Shown here one piece after another: positions 1 through 7,081 of a stretch of 35,572 nucleotides of DNA. The stretch is from positions 1-35,572 of IMG/VR virus record IMGVR_UViG_3300031722_000100; one strand, given 5' to 3'. Position 1 is the stretch's first letter; each line of letters begins with the position of its first letter. The notes under the pieces were generated by a model. The model was not told where the DNA came from. It saw only the letters and a list, made by a program, of their open reading frames with translations, and did not search any database. This DNA comes from a virus. A program made the position numbers and the translations under genes.

Positions 1-64
1 GGTAGGGGTTCGGGCCCGCTCATGTTTGAAAAGTCTACTTAGTGTACTTTTTATTATATTATTA
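1..64. repeat. Left copy of imperfect 64-nt terminal direct repeat
   Basis: Bases 1-32 are identical to 35509-35540, and bases 46-64 are identical to 35554-35572. The 13 bases between (33-45 against 35541-35553) are the same length but match at only about half their positions. The two contig ends are therefore versions of one locus, which fits a circular or circularly permuted genome opened beside the long G run. It could also be real terminal redundancy with variation. Confidence 0.8.
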
Positions 65-129
65 TTAGATATCAATGAGTTAGATAATTTTTCTTCTACT
101 TAAATTAAGTAACCCCTACTTAATTGAAA
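35..129. repeat. Left arm of 95-bp inverted repeat
   Basis: This arm is the reverse complement of 35337-35431, with one mismatch (115 against 35351). It starts with CTACTTAGTG and ends with CTACTTAATTGAAA. The arms are subterminal: 34 nt lie outside this arm and 141 nt outside the other. If the genome circularises through the 64-nt repeat, the arms face each other across about 111 nt and could extrude a large cruciform. No gene lies in it. Confidence 0.9.
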
Positions 130-134
130 TCGGG

Positions 135-279
135 TTATAATTTATAGATCGGTTTTATAATTTATAACCCCTTTAATTGATATCGAGTTATAATTTATAG
201 AGCTGTTTATATTATAACCGCCATAAAAAACCCCCAATCAAGGGGGCTGTAATTTATAAAACCGATCTATAAATTATAA
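135..279. repeat. AT-rich 12-mer repeat cluster, candidate replication origin
   Basis: The 12-mer TTATAATTTATA is perfect at 135-146, 155-166 and 188-199 on the plus strand, and inverted at 268-279. Degenerate copies lie near 206-217 and 248-259. Segment 135-164 is also a near-perfect inverted repeat of 250-279 (29 of 30 bases). The inverted copy overlaps the last codons and stop of the primase-helicase gene, so part of the cluster may come from duplication of that gene's 3' end. Iteron-like repeats, high AT content and neighbouring replication genes suggest an origin, but this is inference. Confidence 0.5.
225..246 (-). terminator. Rho-independent terminator of leftward replication operon
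   Basis: Read on the minus strand this is CCCCC, loop TTGATT, GGGGG, then TTTTTT. It lies just after the stop codon of the primase-helicase gene (267), where the leftward operon should end. It limits readthrough into the terminal repeat region. Confidence 0.85.
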
Positions 280-2654
280 AACCGCTTCCCGGTCGGGTCG
301 ATCTGTAATTTTATAATCCCTGCAAATACCATATTAGTCAAAACTTCCCGGATATGTTTTGATTTATTCGCTGTTAAATCTTTAAAAGGTTTATTTTTAG
401 TTAACATTTGAACTAATGTTAACTCATGTTTCGGCCGGTTATCCCGTTCAAATATTCCAATAACCGCGTTCTCCTCTGATGTTTTTCCGATTATTTCCTT
501 ATCCTCGCATAAGGATAAATTCGACTGGATTAATAAATCAACGATCTTTATAGCAATACTCACGTAAGAATCATTTATTAACAGGTTTCCTGGTTCGCTC
601 ATTGCGTGCAGTATGCTCGATATTTTCATTATCTGAATATCTGACTTACCAGCCGCGCCCCTCAAGTTGATATGTGAATAAATCCCGCCGTCGGCAATCT
701 TGGGTTCTATTTCATTTTTATAGTCCGCAATCAACCGCCAACCGGCCGCGCTTATCTTCAACGTTTTAATATTGTCGAATGTTTCCGGGCCGTTTAAATA
801 GTCGTTAAAAAACCGGCATAACACCGAATAGTTATTCTTTATTGCTTGGTTCTGTTCGTAGGCATCATTAACCCTGTTGTGATCCCTGGTCCCCAAGTTA
901 TTCGGCTCAGCTAACATAATGAATCGCTCACTAAGCCCCGTTCCACCACTGGCGTCTAAAACCGTCTTAACACTCCCATCCTGAGCAAAACAACAAACGC
1001 CACCTAATACTTGACCAAAATAACCAGCCCTATTCAACCTCATACTTGCAACCCGGCCACCGTCAAACCCATTTAGTAGGATATCGTTATTGTTAACGCG
1101 GTCCTTTCCGTATGATCCACCTAATAACGAATTAAACAAACCCTGTTCGGATGATACCGCACTGAAAAATCCATCCGACGCGGTTAAACTATTTTCCATG
1201 GCTTCCGGGGTCGCATTGGTAATAAACAAACTTTTAAGGATACTCAACCGCTTGTCAATGCTGGCTATACTTTGGCGCTGTTCGTCTGTAAAAACCGTAT
1301 CTAAATCTTTCAACTGTCTAAAATAATCCTGCTCACTCATTAAACTGTTTTTAATTGCGTCGGCAATCTTGAAAAATGGCGCTTGCCATTCCCTAACACA
1401 CCACGTTTTACTTGTTGCTGGCGGTTGCTCCGCGATCACATATAACCCCGTCGGGATCGTATAACCGTTTTTATAGGCTACCTTATAGGATCGCGTTAAC
1501 ATGCTGCCAACGATGGCCGCGCCAACCATAAAAACCGTGTTACTAGGTAACCATGTTTCATAACTAATAATATCAGTCATTTTTCTCAATATGTGATCCT
1601 CTGGTAATAGTTCAGCAATATTACCTGCCAACTTTTTAACCAAATGAGGGGGCGGGGGCGGGGCGGTAATGCTCGTGGGCATTGGGGGCGCTGGCGCTAC
1701 GGATCCGTGGGTGTAATACTCTGAATCAGGTAAAACGATTTCGCCGGTAAACAAGCTAAAAATAGGCTTATTTAAACCTTTATCAATGAAACTTTTAACG
1801 GTATTGTGGGCGGTTGCTCGAACCTGGGGACCGTCGTTATAAAAGTCGTTTATATCATGACTGGCTTGTAACATGGCCGCACGTCCGATTTCATTATCGA
1901 CCTGTCCCCCGGCAATGTACCCGCCCATGGCCAACGATAATTTAACCCTCCCTTGCTTATGTATTGATCCCGCCGGCACGTGCTTAAGCATGTATACTAA
2001 ACGGTCCACTATCGCCTGATTATGGGTTGCTATGCTTAGCATTGCCGGGGCTGGTACGTTCACCACTGGTTGAGCTTTTCGGGGTGTCACCGGGATAATT
2101 GACGCGGTTTCATTGATCCATATATCGGGATCATACGACACAAAACAAACCCGCCTAACGTCGCAGCCTGATCCGTCTACAACGATCCCAAACGATTCAA
2201 TATACGCCTTAACCTCATTAAACAAATGCTTGTTATCGTCGTCGTTTTTAACGTGGTCCGCATTGATCCGGATTAATACCTTTAACCCCTCACCGCTCGG
2301 ACTCGTGAAAACTGCATAGGTAAACGGCAACATTTTCAAGATCTCCCTCGCCTTGAAAATATCCCCGGTATCAATATCAATCGTCATCAATCCGCTAGAC
2401 TCGACAAAACCGGAATTATTAACCGATCCGGAAAATGATCCGCTAAACGCCCAAGCAGGAAGTTTTCCCTTTTCCTCTTTGTATAACGTCGGGTCAAGCT
2501 GTTTTATGGTTCTAATCTGGTTGATCTGATCCCGATAGGTTCCTAATCTGATTTCATTCAAGGCTCTGGATAATGGGATCGTTTCAAAATCGGACGGCTT
2601 GAAAATATTTTTTAAAAAAGTGATTTTTGCTGTATGATTATTCATAACAAACAT
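267..2654 (-). CDS. Primase-helicase: BT4734-like primase N-domain, DUF3987 and C-terminal winged-helix-like domain
   Basis: This is the likely replicative primase-helicase. Residues about 60-190 resemble the BT4734-like (VirE N-terminal) primase domain: acidic motif M-T-I-D93-I-D95, then S-P-S-G-E-G-L-K at 118-125 and a C-D-V-R-R stretch near 164-168. A Pro-rich linker (about 320-337) leads to a DUF3987-like region with a P-loop-like PPATSKT at 411-417 and a later SGGTGLSERF stretch. The last 70 residues are a separate module about half identical to the N-terminus of the 161-residue protein at 34554-35039. It is the last gene of the leftward operon and its stop lies inside the AT-rich repeat cluster. 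An alternative start is the ATG three codons in (2645). The P-loop is degenerate, so helicase activity is less certain than the family call. Confidence 0.8.
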   Translation of the reverse strand: MFVMNNHTAKITFLKNIFKPSDFETIPLSRALNEIRLGTYRDQINQIRTIKQLDPTLYKEEKGKLPAWAFSGSFSGSVNNSGFVESSGLMTIDIDTGDIFKAREILKMLPFTYAVFTSPSGEGLKVLIRINADHVKNDDDNKHLFNEVKAYIESFGIVVDGSGCDVRRVCFVSYDPDIWINETASIIPVTPRKAQPVVNVPAPAMLSIATHNQAIVDRLVYMLKHVPAGSIHKQGRVKLSLAMGGYIAGGQVDNEIGRAAMLQASHDINDFYNDGPQVRATAHNTVKSFIDKGLNKPIFSLFTGEIVLPDSEYYTHGSVAPAPPMPTSITAPPPPPHLVKKLAGNIAELLPEDHILRKMTDIISYETWLPSNTVFMVGAAIVGSMLTRSYKVAYKNGYTIPTGLYVIAEQPPATSKTWCVREWQAPFFKIADAIKNSLMSEQDYFRQLKDLDTVFTDEQRQSIASIDKRLSILKSLFITNATPEAMENSLTASDGFFSAVSSEQGLFNSLLGGSYGKDRVNNNDILLNGFDGGRVASMRLNRAGYFGQVLGGVCCFAQDGSVKTVLDASGGTGLSERFIMLAEPNNLGTRDHNRVNDAYEQNQAIKNNYSVLCRFFNDYLNGPETFDNIKTLKISAAGWRLIADYKNEIEPKIADGGIYSHINLRGAAGKSDIQIMKISSILHAMSEPGNLLINDSYVSIAIKIVDLLIQSNLSLCEDKEIIGKTSEENAVIGIFERDNRPKHELTLVQMLTKNKPFKDLTANKSKHIREVLTNMVFAGIIKLQIDPTGKRFYNL

Positions 2655-2676
2655 TGCCTATGTTAGTTGTCTCAAT

Positions 2677-2706
2677 GGCCGGACTAAACAACCGGCCTTT
2701 TTTTTT
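2677..2706 (+). terminator. Plus-oriented terminator-like hairpin inside leftward operon
   Basis: On the plus strand this reads GGCCGG, nine-base loop, CCGGCC, then nine T. That is a good intrinsic terminator for rightward transcription, but all genes here point left, and the minus strand has no U-run after the stem. It may stop antisense transcripts, or act leftward as an attenuator or RNA-processing hairpin between the TetR-like gene and the primase-helicase gene. The T-run overlaps the stop codon of the upstream gene. Confidence 0.6.
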
Positions 2707-2977
2707 ATTTGTTCGGGGTTACTATTATCACATAATCCGCGGCCGCTTCATGATTAATTGTTAACAATTGCAGAATGAATTTATAATCCCGATCTTCTAC
2801 GCCTTGCCACGCGGCCCGATCAATTAATTTTTCAAACGATCCAAAATAATAATTAATCAACGCCGGGGAGCAAGCTGTTTTATTTGTAACGTCGGCCCTG
2901 GTTACCTTGTTAATACCTTGCTCTTTGATCGCTTCAATCGTCGCCTTGATTAAATCATTCTTACGTTTTGCGCTCAT
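2705..2977 (-). CDS. Small TetR-type helix-turn-helix protein
   Basis: This 90-residue protein looks like a TetR DNA-binding domain with no ligand-binding half. Residues about 8-55 fit the pattern: helix IKATIEAIKEQG, then VTRADVTNKTACSPALINYYFGSFEKL, where the usual G-V-S-x-G-x-L-Y-x-Y-F-x-S-K-E-x-L of TetR is recognisable. The start overlaps the stop of the VRR-NUC gene by four bases (ATGA), so translation is probably coupled. Similar stand-alone TetR-like miniproteins occur in phage replication operons to my knowledge. It may regulate the early operons, or serve as an accessory DNA-binding factor for the primase-helicase encoded just downstream. Target unknown. Confidence 0.65.
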   Translation of the reverse strand: MSAKRKNDLIKATIEAIKEQGINKVTRADVTNKTACSPALINYYFGSFEKLIDRAAWQGVEDRDYKFILQLLTINHEAAADYVIIVTPNK

Positions 2978-3348
2978 TGTATCTCCCCTGTTGAAAATAT
3001 GGCTAAACCGCCCAAAGATTTAATTAACTCGCGCCATGTGTTTTGCGCTATTTCATGCGGTAAGTCGTCGTTAAAAACCCAACCCTCTTTTTTAGTTTCA
3101 ATGCTTACAAACTGCCCTATTGTTTGCCCGATCATATCCGCGGTTATCAATACCGGCCTGATCCCGATTAAATCCGCGCTTTTAACGTGCGCGTTTTCCA
3201 TGGCCGAACTGTTTGCCAATCCCCATCTGATAAACTTACCATTGTTTAAAACGCCCGCGCCCACGTTGTTACGCCATAACCGCCACCCTTTAACGCTGGC
3301 CGCTACCCGTAGCGCTTCACTCACTTCATATTCACTTTTCAATTTCAT
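2974..3348 (-). CDS. VRR-NUC family nuclease
   Basis: A 124-residue stand-alone VRR-NUC domain, a PD-(D/E)XK-fold nuclease common in phage replication operons, where members are thought to act on branched or flapped DNA. Visible motifs are W-R-N-N-V-G-A-G (25-32), I-R-W-G-L-A-N-S (40-47), S-A-D59-L-I-G and the catalytic pair E84-T-K86-K. The conserved C-terminal part ends G-G-L-A-I-F. The gene overlaps the 3' end of the helicase gene by 17 nt and the next gene by 4 nt, so the three are one tight translational unit. Length is typical of the single-domain phage version. Confidence 0.85.
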   Translation of the reverse strand: MKLKSEYEVSEALRVAASVKGWRLWRNNVGAGVLNNGKFIRWGLANSSAMENAHVKSADLIGIRPVLITADMIGQTIGQFVSIETKKEGWVFNDDLPHEIAQNTWRELIKSLGGLAIFSTGEIQ

Positions 3349-4975
3349 TTTGTATAGCCTCGGTAATTAAAATCATTTCATTTTTGTCTAAAGTTTGAAC
3401 GGTCAAAACATCATAACCAAACGTTAAATAAAAAATTCGCTGCGCGGTTGGTACGTCCAAACCGCTGGCCCTGTACCAATCCCCTATTGCTTTCCTTAAT
3501 CCGTGTAATACTTCCCGTTTTTCGCAGGATAACCTCTGTAAACTGGATATTATGGGACGGGTTGCGTTGTAAGGTGTCGGGTAATCCTTTTCATTTTGTG
3601 TAACTTTACCCTGTAACGCTTGCAAGGTTTCCGGGGCCAACTCGAACAAATCCCCCTCAACCTGCTCAATTGTTTTTCTCATTGCTACCGGGGGCCGTTC
3701 GTTACAATAGGGGCATAGGATTCCCTGATCGCGGGGATAAACGCCAAAACATAGGGGGCAGGTTCTAACGGTTGGCGGTAATATGCTGGATCGTGATTTT
3801 TTATCGGCCGGGTTTAAGGTCCATTCACCCCGAACTATATATTTGATCCAATCCCTAGAATGTTGCTCGATGTTTCCAACGTGGTCGATTATTAAAGCGG
3901 TTTTATTAGGATAATATGTCAATGCCCTGCTGAATTGCTGGACCACTAAGGGGAAACTTTTTGACGGCCTGGCCAATATAACCGCTTCAAGGCTTGGCAC
4001 GTCAACGCCCTCGCCGTATAAGTCAACATTGCAAATAACTTTAATCAACCCCGCGTCAAACTTCCTTTTTAAGTTTATACGTTCAATCGCTGGCGTTTTA
4101 GCACTGGCCGCCATGGCCGGGACCCCTGCTGTATTAAACGCGGCTGCCTGTTCGGTTGCGGCTTCAACGTCAACGCAAAACACCATGGCGGTTTTATTCG
4201 GGATCAATTTTAAATAATGCGTTACAACGTCTCCGGTTATCTTGGACTCATGAACGGCCTTGTTTAACTTCGCCTGGACATAATCTCCCCCGGCTCCTGT
4301 TGTTACGTTCGACAGGTCAATATATGATCGCGGGGCATAAATCCGATAGGGGGCGATAAACCCGCGGGATTCCAACTCTGCATTTTTAACCCCTATAACT
4401 ATTGAATTGAATACTCCATCCGATTCTACGCCTAATCCTTTTCCGTCCGAACGCGTTGGAGTTGCGGTAACACCTAAACCTCTGGCATTGGGAAAAAGAT
4501 TAATAACCGCTCCCCACTTGTTACCCTTGATAGTCTTGCCGGTTTCGTCGTCGTATTCGTGCGCCGTGATGTGATGGGCTTCATCAACAACCCATAACTT
4601 TACCGCTTTTAACCATTGTTCGCCGGGATCTGTTTTTATTAGTGTGTCAACGCTTGCAACTATTACGTGCGCAGTTGGATCAATATAGTTTTTTCCGTAA
4701 CTGATTAACGACGCACGCGCACATTCTTTGATAGTCCCGGCCGATCCAATTATTTTGTGAATGATTTCACGCTTACCCAATGTTTGGCTTATTTGTGTTA
4801 ATAGTTCGCCCCTGTGTGCGATAACAACAACGCTTCCTAGTTCATCTTTTATGATCTGACCGAAGGTGTGGGTTTTTCCTGACCGGCAAGGCATTACCAG
4901 GATGACATTTTTATTTTTAGTCCATTCGGCTTTAACATTATTTATTGCGTCCGTCTGGTAGTCTCTCATTTCCAT
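3332..4975 (-). CDS. SF2 DEAH-box helicase with C-terminal zinc ribbon
   Basis: A 547-residue superfamily 2 ATP-dependent DNA helicase or translocase. Motifs in order: Q-like motif R-D-Y-Q-T-D-A (4-10), Walker A P-C-R-S-G-K-T (29-35), DEAH (131-134), motif III T-A-T-P (170-173), G-E-G-V-D-V-P (322-328), and a motif VI-like Q-Q-F-S-R-A-L (347-353). After the helicase core, C407-x2-C410 and C422-x2-C425 make a zinc ribbon. The last 120 residues are not recognised. It probably melts or remodels DNA at the origin or fork together with the primase-helicase and VRR-NUC genes that follow. Its start overlaps the small gene upstream by 10 nt. Confidence 0.88.
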   Translation of the reverse strand: MEMRDYQTDAINNVKAEWTKNKNVILVMPCRSGKTHTFGQIIKDELGSVVVIAHRGELLTQISQTLGKREIIHKIIGSAGTIKECARASLISYGKNYIDPTAHVIVASVDTLIKTDPGEQWLKAVKLWVVDEAHHITAHEYDDETGKTIKGNKWGAVINLFPNARGLGVTATPTRSDGKGLGVESDGVFNSIVIGVKNAELESRGFIAPYRIYAPRSYIDLSNVTTGAGGDYVQAKLNKAVHESKITGDVVTHYLKLIPNKTAMVFCVDVEAATEQAAAFNTAGVPAMAASAKTPAIERINLKRKFDAGLIKVICNVDLYGEGVDVPSLEAVILARPSKSFPLVVQQFSRALTYYPNKTALIIDHVGNIEQHSRDWIKYIVRGEWTLNPADKKSRSSILPPTVRTCPLCFGVYPRDQGILCPYCNERPPVAMRKTIEQVEGDLFELAPETLQALQGKVTQNEKDYPTPYNATRPIISSLQRLSCEKREVLHGLRKAIGDWYRASGLDVPTAQRIFYLTFGYDVLTVQTLDKNEMILITEAIQNEIEK

Positions 4976-5157
4976 AATTTACCCCCTAATGTTATCCGGG
5001 GCTTAATGTTAAGTGGGTAAAAATAGCTGTAAATTATAAAGTCTATCTCTTGTTTTAATTCCTCTTTGCTACCTATAAAAGCGATCTCACCGCGCCGCGC
5101 TTTTGTTTCGTATATAATGCTGTACACGTTTAAAACTTCATGTGTTATTTTTATCAT
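4966..5157 (-). CDS. Hypothetical 63-residue protein, first gene of leftward operon
   Basis: I do not recognise this protein. It has a mixed, well-folded composition (Ile, Tyr, Lys and Glu-rich) with no signal peptide or membrane segment. A strong ribosome-binding site (GAGGTG) lies just before the ATG, and the gene is the first behind the leftward promoter at 5190-5218. It overlaps the helicase gene by 10 nt, which supports it being translated. Being first in an early operon it could be a host-takeover or regulatory factor, but nothing in the sequence shows this. Confidence 0.7.
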   Translation of the reverse strand: MIKITHEVLNVYSIIYETKARRGEIAFIGSKEELKQEIDFIIYSYFYPLNIKPRITLGGKLWK

Positions 5158-5189
5158 TTTTCACCTCGTTAAAATTTTTAATTGCGTTC

Positions 5190-5218
5190 ATCATAAAAAA
5201 GTTTGACTCAAAAGTCAA
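5190..5218 (-). promoter_or_regulatory. Leftward early promoter
   Basis: On the minus strand, -35 TTGACT (5218-5213), a 17-base spacer and -10 TATGAT (5195-5190) form a near-consensus sigma70-type promoter. It fires into the leftward replication operon, whose first ATG is at 5157. Its -35 box is the right half of the palindrome at 5203-5218. Confidence 0.75.
5203..5218. promoter_or_regulatory. Palindromic operator-like site shared by divergent promoters
   Basis: The sequence TTGACTCAAAAGTCAA is two inverted 6-bp arms around CAAA. Each arm is exactly the -35 box of one of the two diverging promoters. One dimeric protein bound here would block both, and RNA polymerase could occupy only one side at a time. 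Candidate binders in this window are the TetR-like protein (2705-2977) and the ribbon-helix-helix protein (34554-35039); this is inference. Confidence 0.55.
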
Positions 5219-5232
5219 TTTATGATTATAAT
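5203..5232 (+). promoter_or_regulatory. Rightward early promoter
   Basis: On the plus strand, -35 TTGACT (5203-5208), an 18-base spacer and -10 TATAAT (5227-5232) form a near-consensus sigma70-type promoter. It drives the second early operon, beginning at 5279. Its -35 is the left half of the palindrome shared with the leftward promoter. Confidence 0.78.
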
Positions 5233-5278
5233 TTACCCGCACCAAAAAATTTTCTAACCACTAACCAAAAGGCATTTT

Positions 5279-6004
5279 ATGAAAATCATAGTAAAAACCC
5301 CGTTAACAGAATTGGATTACAGTTTTCTTTTGATGATGATAACGGATCATCAAAATAATAAGCTTGTGCCGGGGGCGGTTCCTGATGCTATTGAACCTGA
5401 ACAAACAGTAAGCGAAAAACTTACCGCTCAACTTTCAAACGCTGAACCTACAACCGCTATTGACGACGGCCAACTTGACGACGGCCAACTTGACGACGGC
5501 CAACTTGACGGGCCACTTGTTCAATCTGCCCCCGAGGTCGCTCCCGTTAACGTTGAATTAGACAATAACGGGATCCCCTGGGATGCTCGTATACATTCAA
5601 CCTCGAAAGCTAAAACGGCTGAAGGCAATTGGAGGAAACTTCGCAACCTGGAACCGTCTGTTTTCGATTTGGTCATGTGTGAACTTGAATTAAATCGGGA
5701 GGATAAAAAAAAGGTCGCACCGCCACCCCCTAACCTTGCCGCACTGTTACCGGCCGATATCGCCCCGCCACCGGTCGCAATCGCACCGCCGCCACCACCG
5801 TCCGCTCCCGCTGTAAACGCGCCAACATTCCCGGAATTTATTGGTAAAATTGGAGCTGCAATGAGCGCCAGGACATTAACAACTGATATAATTAACGCGG
5901 CAATTGTAGCGGTTGGTTTCTCGACGGTTGCGGACATTGCTAAAAATCCCGATATGATCCCTTTGGTATTATCAACATTACAGGCTCAAGGTTATGTTAT
6001 CTAA
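5279..6004 (+). CDS. Conserved phage replication-associated protein with Pro-rich linker
   Basis: This 241-residue protein starts the rightward operon. It carries a stretch (NNGIPWDARIHSTSKAKT and following GNWRK) that I recall from phage proteins encoded beside DUF2800 and DUF2815 genes; the function is not established. Layout: short N-terminal part, an acidic in-frame repeat DDGQL three times (about 62-76), the conserved block (about 95-125), a poly-proline linker, and a small helical C-terminal domain (FPEFIGKIGAAMSARTLTTD onward). It ends in QAQGYVI, reminiscent of the end of the ssDNA-binding protein (LSGFMI). The ribosome-binding site is AAAAGG eight bases before the ATG. The stop overlaps the next start by 11 nt. 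Confidence 0.65.
   Translation: MKIIVKTPLTELDYSFLLMMITDHQNNKLVPGAVPDAIEPEQTVSEKLTAQLSNAEPTTAIDDGQLDDGQLDDGQLDGPLVQSAPEVAPVNVELDNNGIPWDARIHSTSKAKTAEGNWRKLRNLEPSVFDLVMCELELNREDKKKVAPPPPNLAALLPADIAPPPVAIAPPPPPSAPAVNAPTFPEFIGKIGAAMSARTLTTDIINAAIVAVGFSTVADIAKNPDMIPLVLSTLQAQGYVI
5462..5506 (+). repeat. Three tandem copies of a 15-nt unit inside a CDS
   Basis: The unit GACGACGGCCAACTT is repeated three times perfectly, followed by a decayed partial fourth copy. It encodes the DDGQL repeats of the first rightward gene. Being in phase with codons, copy number could change by slippage without breaking the frame; it probably lengthens a flexible acidic linker. Confidence 0.95.
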
Positions 6005-7064
6005 TCTTAATCCATCATACGCTCATCGTTGGGTTAATTGCGGGGCCTCGGTCCGGCTGTTATCTCAAACGATCCCGCAACATGATAGAAAATATGCTAA
6101 TGAGGGCATTGAAGCGGAAAACGTTGCTTATAACATGCTGGCGGGGCGGCCGTTAGATTGTACTGACTCCGATATGATCGACGGGGCGCAACTTTTTTGT
6201 GAAACAGTCTTTAATGTAACAAGTGATTTAAACAAGGTTATCATTCAAGGTAAAATAACCGCCCCCAATATTGGCCCGAATGTTGTGGGATCGCCTGACG
6301 CTTACGTGTTTTTAAAAGATAAAAATGAGATTCACATTTTCGATTATAAATACGGCCACGCTTATGTTGATGCTTTTGAAAATTGGCAATTAATAACATA
6401 CGCTTCTGGAGTTCTGTCTAATACTAACCATGCCGACGACGTTAAAATAACGCTATGGATCATCCAACCCCGCAACTACAACTTTGCGGGCCCGGTTCGT
6501 TCCTGGGTTGTTTCTAAAGCTGAACTTGCGCCCTATTTTGAACGCTTAAAGACGGCCGCTGCAATTGCTAACGCGCCTGATGCCCCGTATGTCACCGGTT
6601 CGCATTGTTTCCGCTGTCATGCGGCCCATTGTTGTGATGCGTTGTTGAAAGTAGGATTAAACGCGTTAGACTTAACGAATGATAACTTTTTTGATCTTCA
6701 AGGGGTTGAAATAGGATTCATGCTGGCGTTGATAACTGAGGGGATCGAAAGATTAAAAGCGTTACAAATGGGCTTAACTGAGGACATTTCGTATAGAATC
6801 CGGTCGGGATCGCAAGTAAATGGTTACACGTTAACCCCGTCCTATACAAACAAACGTTGGTCCAAAAGTGAAAATGAATTGCTAGCGATCGCTTCGCTTT
6901 ATGGTATCAACTTAACATCAACCAAACTTATAACCCCCTCACAAGCGGAAAAATTAGGATTTCCAACTGAGGGTTTTTGTAAACGGGACTTAAAAACTCC
7001 CGAACTCGTTAGCACAAAAAAACTTTTATCTAAAATCGTTTTAGACAATAACCTACCTTTTTAA
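5994..7064 (+). CDS. DUF2800-like PD-(D/E)XK nuclease
   Basis: A 356-residue RecB/Cas4-like nuclease of the DUF2800 type, often found in phages beside a DUF2815 protein and a DNA polymerase. The catalytic core is visible: G-S-P-D102-A-Y, then I-F-D117-Y-K119-Y-G and the Q132-x3-Y136 motif. A Cys cluster (C205-x2-C208, then C213-C214 in H-C-C) sits after the core and may hold a metal or Fe-S centre, as in Cas4-like nucleases. It probably makes or trims single-strand ends for replication or recombination together with the ssDNA-binding protein downstream. The start overlaps the previous stop by 11 nt, which implies coupling. Confidence 0.82.
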   Translation: MLSNLNPSYAHRWVNCGASVRLLSQTIPQHDRKYANEGIEAENVAYNMLAGRPLDCTDSDMIDGAQLFCETVFNVTSDLNKVIIQGKITAPNIGPNVVGSPDAYVFLKDKNEIHIFDYKYGHAYVDAFENWQLITYASGVLSNTNHADDVKITLWIIQPRNYNFAGPVRSWVVSKAELAPYFERLKTAAAIANAPDAPYVTGSHCFRCHAAHCCDALLKVGLNALDLTNDNFFDLQGVEIGFMLALITEGIERLKALQMGLTEDISYRIRSGSQVNGYTLTPSYTNKRWSKSENELLAIASLYGINLTSTKLITPSQAEKLGFPTEGFCKRDLKTPELVSTKKLLSKIVLDNNLPF

Positions 7065-7081
7065 CATAGGATTATAAAATT

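Noticed and set aside
5462-5506. Possible CRISPR-like or iteron repeat
   Set aside because: The units are contiguous 15-mers in frame within a gene, with no spacers; they encode a DDGQL linker.
5521-5937. 138-residue minus-strand ORF opposite the first rightward gene
   Set aside because: It is antisense to a gene with a conserved block, is Gly/Ala-rich because it complements a Pro-rich linker, and has no ribosome-binding site.
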